Assembly (NCBI GenBank): GCA_963822115.1
Contig: CAWGGM010000008.1
Span: forward strand, 620,001-684,000
From: CAWDXG01 sp963822115
Lineage (GTDB): Bacteria; Myxococcota_A; Polyangia; Polyangiales; Polyangiaceae
Length of the DNA stretch: 64,000 nt
Direction: 5' to 3'
Position 1 is the stretch's first letter; every line of letters starts with the position of its first letter. The notes under the pieces were generated by a model. That model did not search any database. It worked only from the letters and a program-made list of their open reading frames with translations, and was not told the origin of the DNA. This document shows, in pieces, positions 7,402 through 16,379 of the stretch. The position numbers and the translations under genes are program-made.

Positions 7402-9296
7402 TGCGCAGATGTGTCCAGGCAGAAGCGTTGCCCTGGCGGATCAGAAGGATCGTCGAGGTAGAAGTCGACTGCACGGACTCGTCCCTGGAAACCAACGAAC
7501 CGAAGTCCTCTGCACAAGGCGAGCCGCGTTATCCCCTTCGGATACGCGGCGCGTTTCTTGCGCCCGACCTCCGACCCGAAAAAGCCCCGCGTCCCCACCC
7601 AGATCATCAAGCCGCCGCTTGTTAGATCATGATACGTCACGTTGAGCGCCGCGGCCGGGACCTTGCCGCTCAGGGCCTCGCCGTTGTTGAAGCACTGGGA
7701 AACCCGGTCACGCAGGCGCGTGACGCATACTTCCAGATTGGGGTCCTTTTCTAGCCGGGGGTGCTCCTTCGTCGTCACGTCCCACAACCGAAGGTCCCAC
7801 GAGCCGGTCTGCGCGAGCTGAGCACCGCACCCGCCCGGTCCGCAATCCCGATCCGACGGGCAACAAATGCAAAGCGATGCACCGACCGGACATTTCGCGG
7901 GTCTCGATGGATCGGTGTCCGAACCCGTCTGCACAGCACTAGAAGTGGACTCACCAGCAGCTTTCGGCAGCGGCCGCGATGGACCGGATGGGGTCCCCGC
8001 TGGCGCTAGCGCCGAATCTCCTGTGCCAGCTAGGTCCAGCCGCCACCCCTCGTACCAAGCCGCTCCCGCTGCGAGCAGGCCAAGGCCAGCAGCCGACGCG
8101 GCCGACAACAGCATCAGCCACAGCCACCTTCTCCAAGGCTTGTTCGCCGGTGCGAACTGCGGCATGGGCTGCGGTGTCGGCTGCACAACGGGCTCGCTCG
8201 TGTGCTGCGGCGCGGGTGACCACCGTGCGAAGTCCGGCTCTCGTGGCACGGTGCGCACGCTCGGCTGCGGTTTCGACTCGCGAAGCGGCGCGGGAGCCGG
8301 CGCCGTTTCGGTCCGCGGCCCGCCACCGCCCAACTGTGCGGTGGGAACTGCATCCGCCGGCCGCTTCTCGCCCACGGCTGGCGTCGGCGCCGCCTGCTCC
8401 GCGGTCGGGAGAACAACTCCGGGCATCGCCTTCGCCAGCTCGGCTACCAGCGCAAGCCCATCCTTGACGCGCGCCCGCCAATCCAGCGCAAGGCAGCGAG
8501 CGATCACCGGCACCCACGCCGCCTGCGGTGCTCCGGGAGGCCACGGCCCGCCCGCGCTCGCCCGGTACGCCACTGCGTATTGGCCCATGTCCGACCGCGG
8601 CGGAAGCCCCGAAGGATGCGCCGAATGACCGAGCAGCAGCTTCCATGCGAGCACCCCGAACGCGAACACATCCGACGTCGCGGTCGCGCCGCCCACACTG
8701 TTCCAACCGGACGGATCGATCAGCTCCGGCGCCAGATACGGCGGCGTGCCGATGACACACCCGAGCTTAGTAAGCGGCTTCGGGTTGTCCGACTCCACCG
8801 CGATCCCGAAGTCGATGAGCTTCACCGTCGCTGGATCCTGCGGCGCATCCCAGAACGCGTGCGTGACCACGACGTTCTCCAGCTTGATGTCGCGATGCAC
8901 CACGTTGCGCTGGTGCACGTACGCGAGCGCACCCGCCACATGCGCCAACACCAGCATGCGCTTGTCTTCCGTCATGCGCGCGTCGGCCATCGCATCGTCC
9001 AGCGACTGCCCGTCGGCATACTCCATCACCACGCCCAGAAGGTCGCGGTGCAGGTCCTCGAACAGCGCATGGCACGCAATCAGCGACGGATGCTTCAGCT
9101 GCACCAGCCGCCGCGCCTCCCGCCTCAGCCGCTCCAGCTGGTTCGGCGAAGCGCTCGCCACCCCCACCAGCTTCAAAGCCTTCGGATGCTCCGCATCAAT
9201 CGGATCATCCGCCCGCCACACCTCCCCCTGCCCACCTTCCCCGAGGCGAACCCGAAGCACATAGCGATCAACGCGATCGCCAGGAGCTAGCTCCAT
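7398..9296 (-). CDS. Transmembrane Ser/Thr protein kinase
   Basis: The kinase domain (about 8-285) has the glycine loop GEGGQGEVW, catalytic loop VVHRDIKLENVVV, DFG (KLIDFGIAVE) and PYLAPEL, so it should be active. A Pro-rich juxtamembrane region leads to one TM helix (LWLMLLSAASAAGLGLLAAGAAW) near residue 410. The extracytoplasmic part contains a Cys cluster (CPVGASLCICCPSDRDCGPGGC) and a beta-rich domain. I chose the ATG at 9296 (MELAPGDRVDRY) because kinase homology begins there; an ATG at 9317 adds seven residues. It overlaps the FHA regulator gene by 4 nt, so the two are translationally coupled and probably act in one pathway. Confidence 0.88.
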   Translation of the reverse strand: MELAPGDRVDRYVLRVRLGEGGQGEVWRADDPIDAEHPKALKLVGVASASPNQLERLRREARRLVQLKHPSLIACHALFEDLHRDLLGVVMEYADGQSLDDAMADARMTEDKRMLVLAHVAGALAYVHQRNVVHRDIKLENVVVTHAFWDAPQDPATVKLIDFGIAVESDNPKPLTKLGCVIGTPPYLAPELIDPSGWNSVGGATATSDVFAFGVLAWKLLLGHSAHPSGLPPRSDMGQYAVAYRASAGGPWPPGAPQAAWVPVIARCLALDWRARVKDGLALVAELAKAMPGVVLPTAEQAAPTPAVGEKRPADAVPTAQLGGGGPRTETAPAPAPLRESKPQPSVRTVPREPDFARWSPAPQHTSEPVVQPTPQPMPQFAPANKPWRRWLWLMLLSAASAAGLGLLAAGAAWYEGWRLDLAGTGDSALAPAGTPSGPSRPLPKAAGESTSSAVQTGSDTDPSRPAKCPVGASLCICCPSDRDCGPGGCGAQLAQTGSWDLRLWDVTTKEHPRLEKDPNLEVCVTRLRDRVSQCFNNGEALSGKVPAAALNVTYHDLTSGGLMIWVGTRGFFGSEVGRKKRAAYPKGITRLALCRGLRFVGFQGRVRAVDFYLDDPSDPPGQRFCLDTSAQ

Positions 9297-9443
9297 GACC
9301 GAAGAGCGTCGCTCCATGGGCAGCGAAAGGCTAGACTTCCGTCACTGATCTCGTCGCCCAGGGCTCGCGCGAAGCGGGTCGAGTGACGTCTTCCGTCAGC
9401 CAGAGATTGGAGCGGTTGGGCGCGTCGCAGTACGCTGGGCGCG

Positions 9444-10376
9444 ATGGCAACGAACGAAGGCGACGCGAAGCTTCTCGATCAGATTGAGCGTGAACTCGGC
9501 CCGGCGGTCCCTCACGAAACGTACGAAGAAGCCTTGTTCCACTACACGGATCCGTATGGATTCGAGGGGATCGTCAGGAGCAAGACACTCTGGGCGACGA
9601 GCTACCGCTGGCTGAACGATGCGGAGGACGTCAGATTTGGCGAGCGCGTGATCGACAACGTCGCGAAACGACTCGCATGCGACTCCACCCTCTCGGACGA
9701 GCATCGGTGGCTATTTGACCAGTTCCTTCAGCAGCATGACGCGCTCCGACTAACGAAAGTCACGGACGTCTACATCGCGTCGCTTTCCGAGGATGGCAAC
9801 CTGCTTTCGCAGTGGCGGGGCTACGCCGGCAACGGCGCGGGGTTTGCCCTGGGCTTTTCGAGCCTTCGCCTTCCGCAAAAGGAGAACCCAGACGCCCAGC
9901 TAGTCCTCCGCCTGGTGAAGTGCTTGTACGACCCGTCAATCTACAAGGAAGAAGTGTCGCACGTTCTTCTTCGACTCGCCGACGGCATCGTGCGCTACAT
10001 CCAGACTTACGCCAGAAGCATGCCCACACTTGATGCCTTTGTACGGAAGGCACTGGTGCTGATGCTGCGCTGGACAGCGACACTCACACCAAAGCTCAAG
10101 CATTCTGCCTTTGCAGAAGAACGCGAGCGCCGACTTGTGGTGATCCCCATGCCCGGCCACGAAGACGAGCTCGTTCGCTTCCGACCGACATCACGAGGGA
10201 TCGTACCGTACATCCCAATCGATCTCGCCGACGACGGCGAGATGCCAGACCTCACCAGAGTCAACGTGGGACCGACGCAGGATGCCGACAGTGGTGTCGA
10301 CAGCCCGACAAGACTCCTACGCCAGCTTGGGTACTCCGCGGTAGTCGAGTCGTCTGGGATACCCTTTCGCGGCTAG
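9444..10376 (+). CDS. DUF2971 family protein
   Basis: The 310-residue soluble protein carries the DUF2971 signatures: LFHYTDPYGFEGIVRSKTLW, ATSYRWLNDAEDVRFG, and the central SLSEDGNLLSQWRGYAGNG followed by AGFALGFS. No signal peptide or TM helix is seen. The family is widespread and patchily distributed, often on genomic islands, and its activity is not established. The mix of conserved aromatic, Arg and Glu residues has suggested a nucleotide or NAD-related fold, but I cannot confirm that from sequence. Neighbours on both sides are on other transcripts, so context is uninformative. Confidence 0.75.
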   Translation: MATNEGDAKLLDQIERELGPAVPHETYEEALFHYTDPYGFEGIVRSKTLWATSYRWLNDAEDVRFGERVIDNVAKRLACDSTLSDEHRWLFDQFLQQHDALRLTKVTDVYIASLSEDGNLLSQWRGYAGNGAGFALGFSSLRLPQKENPDAQLVLRLVKCLYDPSIYKEEVSHVLLRLADGIVRYIQTYARSMPTLDAFVRKALVLMLRWTATLTPKLKHSAFAEERERRLVVIPMPGHEDELVRFRPTSRGIVPYIPIDLADDGEMPDLTRVNVGPTQDADSGVDSPTRLLRQLGYSAVVESSGIPFRG

Positions 10377-10661
10377 ACCCGCGTGCTGCTGTTGGAATGG
10401 CGGGTCGGCCCGTCCGTCGCGTCACCAGCGCCTACCAGCGCTGCCGCCGCGCCGACGCCCGCCGCCGCCAGCAGCAGGCCCAGGTGCCCGCAACAACCGC
10501 AACCGCACAGAGCCCCGATGCTCCGCCGGCCCCCGCCGGCTGATCAGACTCGTCGGGGAGAGAGAACAGCCCGTCGGTTCTTCGTGAGCCGGCGGGTTGT
10601 CTGTCTTGGGGGTCGGCGTCCGGGCCACGGCCGTGCTCGAATCCGCGCGCTAGGATGGGCC

Positions 10662-10862
10662 ATGGCTAGCGAACTGACCGAGACGGAGACGCACTGGATC
10701 TGTGCCGACTGTGGGAGCGATGAAGTGTCCGTCGCATTCTGGGTGCGCCCCAACACGGGAGAGATCGAGGAGCGCCTCTTCGAGCACGTCGTGTCTGACG
10801 TCACGTCGAGCTGGTGTCACAGCTGCGATGCCGAGCGCGAGATCCTGGAGCGGCGGCAATAG
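10662..10862 (+). CDS. Small zinc-ribbon protein
   Basis: The 66-residue protein has two Cys pairs, ICADCGSDEVS near the N-terminus and SWCHSCDAE near the C-terminus, spaced as in a zinc ribbon. The middle is acidic (NTGEIEERLFEHVVSDVTS). I took the ATG at 10662 because coding character starts there; the open frame further upstream is low-complexity Ala/Pro/Arg. Similar short Cys4 proteins are common accessory genes of unknown role. The 3' end overlaps the remnant on the opposite strand by about 60 nt, which suggests at least one of the two is not maintained. The 285 bp before it holds no gene I can support. Confidence 0.5.
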   Translation: MASELTETETHWICADCGSDEVSVAFWVRPNTGEIEERLFEHVVSDVTSSWCHSCDAEREILERRQ

Positions 10863-11202
10863 CCGATCGCGACTGGTCGCAGAGAGTCCTTCGCGCTTGT
10901 TCTTGAGCCGCAAGTCGCGCAGCTCGTTGCACAGCGGCGATGCGCAACAGCTCCTCCGCGGCCGCGTCCAATTCCGCGTCGTTCGCCTGGAGCGATTCGA
11001 ACACGAACAGGTGCGCAAAGCGCGCGAAGTAGGCGGCCATCCGCCTGATTCCCGGAACGAGCCCGGGATGGTGCACTCGCCCCGCGCGAGACAGCAGCAC
11101 GTATCCCATGAGCCGGCGGGTGACGTCTCGCTCGAGCAGGCACTCGCGCGATGTCTTCACTTCTACGAGCAGATCGCCAATCGCGATCGGAGGACGGAAT
11201 GG
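10801..11202 (-). pseudogene. 5'-truncated PD-(D/E)XK nuclease-like fragment
   Basis: The frame after a stop near 11203 reads PPIAIGDLLVEVKTSRECLL, then RDVTRRLMGYVLLSRAGR and IRRMAAYFARFAHLFVFESL. The D-x(4)-E-V-K-T core and the following helix resemble proteins with a PD-(D/E)XK-like active site. The N-terminal part that should come before GDLLVEVK is absent. An in-frame GTG at 11160 could start a short product, but it would lack the conserved Asp. The truncated edge lies 33 bp from the end of the HNH endonuclease gene, so arrival of that gene, or a deletion beside it, may have removed the 5' part. Confidence 0.4.
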
Positions 11203-11235
11203 TCAGGTCCCTGCCACGGGAGCCTGATCTTGCGC

Positions 11236-12498
11236 TCAGGGCCCACGCGCAGCGCGGCCTTTCTGCCGTTCCACCAGCGCGCGTCCGAAGTCGTGCTCGG
11301 CTGCCAGCGCATTGTGGGCGCGGCAACGCAGCTCGAGGTTGTCGAGGGTTGCCGGGCCGCCGCGAGCAAAGGGTTGTTCGTGGTGGAACTCGAGAAGCGC
11401 CGTCTCGCGACAGCGCTGGCCGTTCGCGTCGACGTACGCGCAGCGAGCCCCGTCGCGCTCGCGTACCGCGCGACGCACCGCGGCGGGGATCGCCCCGCGC
11501 CGGCGCGGTACTTTCGAGTCGCCGGCTGGCTGGTTGTTGTCTCTCCGGCGCTGAACCGCGCTCTCGCCCAGTGAGTCGCGAGCAAGGCGCGGGCGCGGAT
11601 CGGTATCCGGCGGAGAGGAGCCGCCGCGCCGGCGCGGCTTGTCCGTCGCAGCGAACTTCTTCTTCTCCAGCGCCGCCACCAGCGCGCGCAGCGCGCGTAG
11701 ATGCACTTCCTCGATCGATCGTCCCGGCACCGCGTGCGCGAGCAGATCGCGCGCGCGCTCCAGCAGATCGACGTACTCCTGCGACGCGGTGAACTGGACC
11801 TTGTAGCGCTGCGGCGCGGCGAGAGCGCTCGGGAGGCCATCGCCATCTTGCTCTGCCTCGGCATCCGCCACCGCCGCGGCGTCGCCCGCCACCACAGCGC
11901 CCCCGTCATCGCCCGTGGCATCTTCCGCCCAGTCCCGCGGCCGCGCACCCGGCGCGAGCTCGCGCACCGGACTGAACGACGCCACGAGCTCGCTCCACGT
12001 CGGATTGCGCGGGCTGGCAATTCCCGGCTCCGGACCAAGTGGCTCGACGCGCGCCGGCACATCCGGTAGCGGATCGAGCTGCCGCACCAGCTTGGCGATC
12101 TCGCGCTTCGTTCTGTGCTTGGCGCGGGCCAGCACTTCCACCTGGTTCTCGTCTGTCAGGTGCGGCCCGAGCATGAGCAGCCCCGTCAGGTGCAGCTCGC
12201 CAGCAGCGACTGCGTCGTACAGCCGCGGGAACTCCCGACACAACCGCGCCGCCTTCGCGCGCCGGAACGCCGCGTCCTCCGACATGCGCAGCTCGTACAC
12301 ACAGTACGCGCACAGGCTCGCGCACGCCCGCACCCGGTGGATGCCGCGCGCTTCGACTTCCGCGAGGTGCGCCAAGAGCAGCGCCAACGTCTGGTTGGTC
12401 CGCCCCACGAGCCGTCGTGTGCCGGCCAGCAGTGCCTCGTCGTCCAGCTTGTCGAGCCCGAAACCAGCGTCCCCGCGCTTCACAGTCACCCCATCCAT
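11236..12498 (-). CDS. HNH endonuclease domain protein (DUF222-like)
   Basis: The N-terminal two thirds (about 1-260) are helical and resemble the repeated-family region found in front of HNH domains in actinobacteria and myxobacteria (GFGLDKLDDEALLAG, then ASLCAYCVYELRMSEDAAFR). A charged linker follows. The C-terminal HNH nuclease reads VRERDGARCAYVDANGQRC, then LEFHHEQPFARGG, LDNLELRCRAHN; the two Cys pairs, central His-His and terminal His-Asn are all present, so it is probably active. Such genes occur in many near-identical copies per genome and behave like mobile cargo. Nothing here shows its target. A truncated nuclease remnant lies just downstream. Confidence 0.8.
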   Translation of the reverse strand: MDGVTVKRGDAGFGLDKLDDEALLAGTRRLVGRTNQTLALLLAHLAEVEARGIHRVRACASLCAYCVYELRMSEDAAFRRAKAARLCREFPRLYDAVAAGELHLTGLLMLGPHLTDENQVEVLARAKHRTKREIAKLVRQLDPLPDVPARVEPLGPEPGIASPRNPTWSELVASFSPVRELAPGARPRDWAEDATGDDGGAVVAGDAAAVADAEAEQDGDGLPSALAAPQRYKVQFTASQEYVDLLERARDLLAHAVPGRSIEEVHLRALRALVAALEKKKFAATDKPRRRGGSSPPDTDPRPRLARDSLGESAVQRRRDNNQPAGDSKVPRRRGAIPAAVRRAVRERDGARCAYVDANGQRCRETALLEFHHEQPFARGGPATLDNLELRCRAHNALAAEHDFGRALVERQKGRAARGP

Positions 12499-12750
12499 GA
12501 TCGCACTCTACACCCGCGATCCGGGACCTCGCTGGAGCGCCACCGTTGCGTTTTCGAGCATGAACACAGCTCGAAAACCGTTCCGATGTGAAAGAGCCAC
12601 CAGCGCGCTGGCTACGCGCCGCAATCGGTGTTCCGACCCACCAGCGACAAGATCGCGAGCCGCGCCGTCGCAGAACCTGTCAAATGAAATCGACAGCCCG
12701 GCTCTGGTTTGCGCGCATGCGCGCCGGGGTCGACCGCGACCCGAACCCGC

Positions 12751-13806
12751 TCACCGCCTAAACCGCACATGCCCGATCCTCGCCCCCAGGAATGGATCCC
12801 ACACCTCGATGCCGTTGTTGGCGGTGCCGACGACGAGGTCGTCGGCGAAGGGGCCGGGGGCGATGCAGGTGGCGTTGCCGATGGGGGTGCTGCTGTCGAG
12901 GGGGATGCGGGTCCAGGCGCTGCGGGGCTTCTTCTCGAATACGCCGAGGGTGGTCGAGAGGGCGACGACGGTACGCTTGCCGGCAAACAGACCTTCCACA
13001 TCGACTGGGCGGTTCGACAGTGGCGCCATGTCGAGCTCGCGCGTCACGCGGCCGTCGTGGATGCGGTAGACGGCAACGTCCGTGACCCAACCTTCGGCAA
13101 CCCACAGGCTGCCGTCGGGCGCGCTCTGGAGCGCGCTGACGCGATTGTGCCGGCCGTCCGCGGCGAGCTGCATGCAGCGCGGCTTCAAGGTCGGGAAATC
13201 GATCGCGCCCAGGCAACCGCCGAACTCGCCCTGGTCCAGTCTGAAGTAGGCGCGGCGGCCGCTGATCTCGATACTCCAGGGCGTTGCGTCCCAGGCGGGT
13301 ATCCGCCGCCACGCCTTTTCGTGAACGAAGATGCCGTTGCTGCACGCGGCGACCACGCGGCCGCCGCCGCACGCGACGGCCATCGGCCACGTGGGCGGAC
13401 AGCGCATCGGGAAACGGAGCGCGCCGCGCGGCGTCGCGACGCTGCACGCGCCGGCGCGGTCGCAGGAGATGCGACAGCGCACCGGATGACCGAGGTAGAC
13501 GGCGCGGATCACGCGACCGGGGTCGCGCCCGAGCGTGTGCACCTCGCCGCTTTGCAGATCGACGGTGACGTAGCGCGTGGCGTAGCCCTGCATGGGCCAC
13601 GTCCGGTCGCCGAATGCCTCCTCGCGGAGCTCGGCCACCAGCGTCCCGCCGGACCAGGCGAGCCTCGCCACCGGAGGGTCCCAGTTTCCGGAGTCGTTGC
13701 CCTTCACGTCGCGCGGCATCACCGTCCCGCACGCAGTGGCGATCAGCGCGAGCACAACCACGGCGAGCTGCGCCGCCCGCGCGCAGTGCGTGCGGTGTAC
13801 GTGCAT
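12751..13806 (-). CDS. Lipoprotein, probable beta-propeller
   Basis: The ATG at 13806 begins a lipoprotein signal (AAQLAVVVLALIATACG). The remaining 325 residues contain repeated beta-sheet units with Trp/Gly patterns such as VARLAWSGGTLVAEL, MAVACGGGRVVAACSNGIFV, VSALQSAPDGSLWVAEGWV and DDLVVGTANNGIEVWDP, which suggest a six- or seven-bladed propeller. Paired cysteines (CRISCDRAGAC) hint at disulfides outside the cytoplasm. There is no enzyme motif. It is divergent from a Gly-rich lipoprotein gene at 13974. The 250 bp between this gene's end and the HNH gene start (12499-12750) shows nothing I can assign. Confidence 0.65.
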   Translation of the reverse strand: MHVHRTHCARAAQLAVVVLALIATACGTVMPRDVKGNDSGNWDPPVARLAWSGGTLVAELREEAFGDRTWPMQGYATRYVTVDLQSGEVHTLGRDPGRVIRAVYLGHPVRCRISCDRAGACSVATPRGALRFPMRCPPTWPMAVACGGGRVVAACSNGIFVHEKAWRRIPAWDATPWSIEISGRRAYFRLDQGEFGGCLGAIDFPTLKPRCMQLAADGRHNRVSALQSAPDGSLWVAEGWVTDVAVYRIHDGRVTRELDMAPLSNRPVDVEGLFAGKRTVVALSTTLGVFEKKPRSAWTRIPLDSSTPIGNATCIAPGPFADDLVVGTANNGIEVWDPFLGARIGHVRFRR

Positions 13807-13973
13807 CCTGCACAAGAGACACCCGGCCAGCGCCCCGCGTTGGGAGCGTCCGTTGTCCGCCGTTTGCGCTCCGCCCCGCCACATCGAAGAAGCTCGCAGC
13901 GGACCGCCGGTCGAAATCCGCCGACGGATATGCGAACATCGCGGGCCATAACCTTCTGCAAGCATGGGGCGTC

Positions 13974-14513
13974 ATGCAGCGAACGTGGATCTGGGTCGGG
14001 GGAGTGCTGGTGGCTTCTGGGCTGCTGTTCGGCTGCGGAGACGCCAACACCAGCAACGGCGGAAGCGGACAGGGCGGCGTAGACGCCGGCGGGGGCACGG
14101 GCGGCAGCGCGGGCTCGGCCACCGGCGGCAGCGCGGGCTCGGCCACCGGCGGCAGCGCGGGCTCGGCCACCGGCGGCAGCGCGGGCTCGGCCACGGGCGG
14201 CAGCGCGGGCACAGCGGGTACGGGCGGCAGCGCGGGCGGCGGCGGCGGCACGGGCGGCACCGCGGGCAGCGGCGGCACCGCGGGCACAGCGGGCACGGGC
14301 GGCACCGGTGGTGCGGCTGGCAGCGGCGGCGCAGGCGTGGGCTGCACCAGCTCCGGCGGTACGATCTCGTCGACCTCGTGCTGCAAGACGGCGGGCGATT
14401 TCCCCAACACGTGCAGCGTGGGCGCCTGCAGCTGCGCGCCCAAGGACAGCCACAAGGTCCAGACCTGCCAGTGCCCGACGGGCACCTGCTTCGACGGCAG
14501 CAGCTGCAAGTAG
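13974..14513 (+). CDS. Lipoprotein with Gly/Ser stalk and Cys-rich tip
   Basis: The 179-residue protein starts at 13974 with a lipoprotein signal (WIWVGGVLVASGLLFGCGD). About 90 residues of Gly/Ser/Ala/Thr repeats follow, including four perfect GGSAGSAT units and looser GTGG units. The last 55 residues form a compact domain with about ten cysteines (STSCCKTAGDFPNTCSVGAC, then CQCPTGTCFDG). The layout is that of a surface lipoprotein holding a small disulfide domain away from the membrane. The function is unknown. It converges on the multihaem cytochrome gene, 50 nt away; an imperfect hairpin at 14525-14563 could end both transcripts. Confidence 0.65.
   Translation: MQRTWIWVGGVLVASGLLFGCGDANTSNGGSGQGGVDAGGGTGGSAGSATGGSAGSATGGSAGSATGGSAGSATGGSAGTAGTGGSAGGGGGTGGTAGSGGTAGTAGTGGTGGAAGSGGAGVGCTSSGGTISSTSCCKTAGDFPNTCSVGACSCAPKDSHKVQTCQCPTGTCFDGSSCK
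14100..14195 (+). repeat. 24-bp tandem repeat, four copies, in frame
   Basis: Four copies of a 24-bp unit encode GGSAGSAT in the stalk of the lipoprotein at 13974. The first three units are identical; the fourth differs at its last base. Being a multiple of three, copy-number change would lengthen or shorten the stalk without a frameshift. Confidence 0.85.
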
Positions 14514-14563
14514 ATGAAAACCGGTAGCGCTGCCGCGTCTCCGGCTGCTGCGGCAACGCTCTT

Positions 14564-16132
14564 CTAGTGGTGGCAGTTTTTGCACATGTCCGCCGGGCGC
14601 GCGCCGACGGAGTGACAGTTGTTGCATGGCATCTGGTTGTGCGGCGTGATGCTCGTGAAGGCGAGCCCGCCGACGGGCGGGTGCCAGGCCTGTTCGGGGT
14701 GCGGGCTCGGCTGGCCGAGTGACGACAGCGCGCCGCGCCTGGGCGCGGTGTGGCACGTGGACGAGCAGTTGCGGCTGAGCACGCGGCCGTCGGAGGAGAC
14801 GTGCCGGCCGTCGTGGCAGCGGAAACAGCCCGGCCAGAACATGTGCCCGGCATTGTCGGGATAGGTGCGCCAGTCGACGTCCATCCGCGGAAACACCGAG
14901 CGGTCGAAGATCGTCTGCGCGACCTTCACCGTCTGGTCGATGTCCTTCCTGCGCGTCTGCAGCAGCGCGGGCTCCTGCATCTGGTAGTAGCCGAGGATGC
15001 TCCGGCGGATGCCGTCGTGGGCCGCGCCGCGGTCAGGGTAGCTCTGCTGCAGCGCCTGCGTGGTGACCCGCTTGACCCAGGGCAGGTCGCGCGGGATCCG
15101 CCGCTGGAGCAGCGCGAGATCGACGGACCGATCCGGCGAGGGGTAGCGATGGGCCGGACGGTTGTGGCAGTCGATGCAGTCCATGGTGTGGTGCGGCAGC
15201 TTGGCGATCTGCTTGCTGGTCAGGCCGCTGTTTTTCTCCCTGTAGACGGTGCTCGTACCGTCGCGATGCACGACCTTGATCCAGGGGATGTGCTGCCGCC
15301 GCCGGTCGGTGGCGGCATAGGTGATGCGGCTGTCGACCACCGTGTGCCAGTGAATACCGTGGCTCTTTCCGAAGCGACCGGTACCGCCGCCGATGAGCAG
15401 GGTGAGCGCGACCTGCTGGGCAGTGTTGTCACGCCCGTAGCCGAAGTGCGGGATCTGCACCAGCTTGGCGCCGAGGAACGCGCTCGGCCAGTGGCACTCC
15501 TGACACGTCATTCGCACCGGCCTGAGCTGGGAAATGGGCGTCGGGATCGGCCGGCGGTAGTCGCCGGTGATCATGGCCACGAGCTGCTTGGCGCCGGCCA
15601 GCTTGCTGCGCACGTACCAGCTCGCGCCTCGGGCGACGTGACACCGGGCGCAGGGGACATGCGCGTGCGGCGAGTACTGGTGCGCCGTGTACTCCGGCTG
15701 CATCGGCACGTGGCAGGCCGTCCCGCAGAATGCGACGGACTCGCTGTACTCGTAGCCGCGATAGGAAACCCAGGCGGTGGCAACGATGGCGACCACGCCC
15801 GCGAGCACCGCGTAGCGGAAGATGTGGCGCTGGCGGTCGTCGTTCAGATCCACGCGAGGGAACGGCAGTCGCTCCCTTCCGCCGGCGCGGCGCCGACGGC
15901 CGGCCTCGATGCGCATCCCGACCAGGAACACGACGAGCCCGACCAGCAACATGGCCGGGAACACGACGTAGACGAAGATACCGACGTAGACGTTGATGCC
16001 CTGGCTGCTGAACTGGTCCAGCAGAAAGGACGTGATGATGAGGATGACGGCCAGCGCAGCCGTGAACAGCCCCAGGGAGCTCGTTACGTTGTGGTAGAGC
16101 GGGCGCTCGGACGCCGGCTTCGGATCGGACAT
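14564..16132 (-). CDS. NapC/NirT-family multihaem cytochrome c, eight haem motifs
   Basis: Three hydrophobic segments lie in the first 125 residues (LFTAALAVILIITSFLL, VGIFVYVVFPAMLLVGLVVF, YAVLAGVVAIVATAW). A NapC/NirT-type domain follows. Canonical CxxCH motifs are CARCH, CQECH, CIDCH, CFRCH, CNNCH and CKNCH. Two others have three intervening residues: FCGTACH (136-141), in the position of the first NapC haem, and CSSTCH near the C-terminus. The protein resembles large inner-membrane quinol-oxidising cytochromes such as the ImcH type, which pass electrons to periplasmic acceptors. The partner is not in the window. A CcmE gene at 41025 shows the cell matures c-type cytochromes. Confidence 0.82.
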   Translation of the reverse strand: MSDPKPASERPLYHNVTSSLGLFTAALAVILIITSFLLDQFSSQGINVYVGIFVYVVFPAMLLVGLVVFLVGMRIEAGRRRRAGGRERLPFPRVDLNDDRQRHIFRYAVLAGVVAIVATAWVSYRGYEYSESVAFCGTACHVPMQPEYTAHQYSPHAHVPCARCHVARGASWYVRSKLAGAKQLVAMITGDYRRPIPTPISQLRPVRMTCQECHWPSAFLGAKLVQIPHFGYGRDNTAQQVALTLLIGGGTGRFGKSHGIHWHTVVDSRITYAATDRRRQHIPWIKVVHRDGTSTVYREKNSGLTSKQIAKLPHHTMDCIDCHNRPAHRYPSPDRSVDLALLQRRIPRDLPWVKRVTTQALQQSYPDRGAAHDGIRRSILGYYQMQEPALLQTRRKDIDQTVKVAQTIFDRSVFPRMDVDWRTYPDNAGHMFWPGCFRCHDGRHVSSDGRVLSRNCSSTCHTAPRRGALSSLGQPSPHPEQAWHPPVGGLAFTSITPHNQMPCNNCHSVGARPADMCKNCHH

Positions 16133-16379
16133 CTTCCGCTTTCAAGATGAGCGCTGCGTGTGCGCACGGGCTGCCTGCGGTCCGGGGCAGCACGATTGCC
16201 ACAACGTGCGTTCCGGCCACGGCGGCGCGCCAAGGTGTTTCGTTGAAGTTGGCCCGGTCAGCGCGTGAAATCGCCAACCTGCTGCGGCGGCAAGCAGACG
16301 CCGTGCCAATCCATGCGGCGCACCGCGACACACGACAGCGATGTTGGGGATCGCAGCGGAAAGCGTCTACGCTCCACTC

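Noticed and set aside
10532..10596. Inverted repeat CCCGCCGGCT ... AGCCGGCGGG
   Set aside because: The arms are 45 nt apart, consist of common GC-rich words and do not lie next to a gene end in a useful way.
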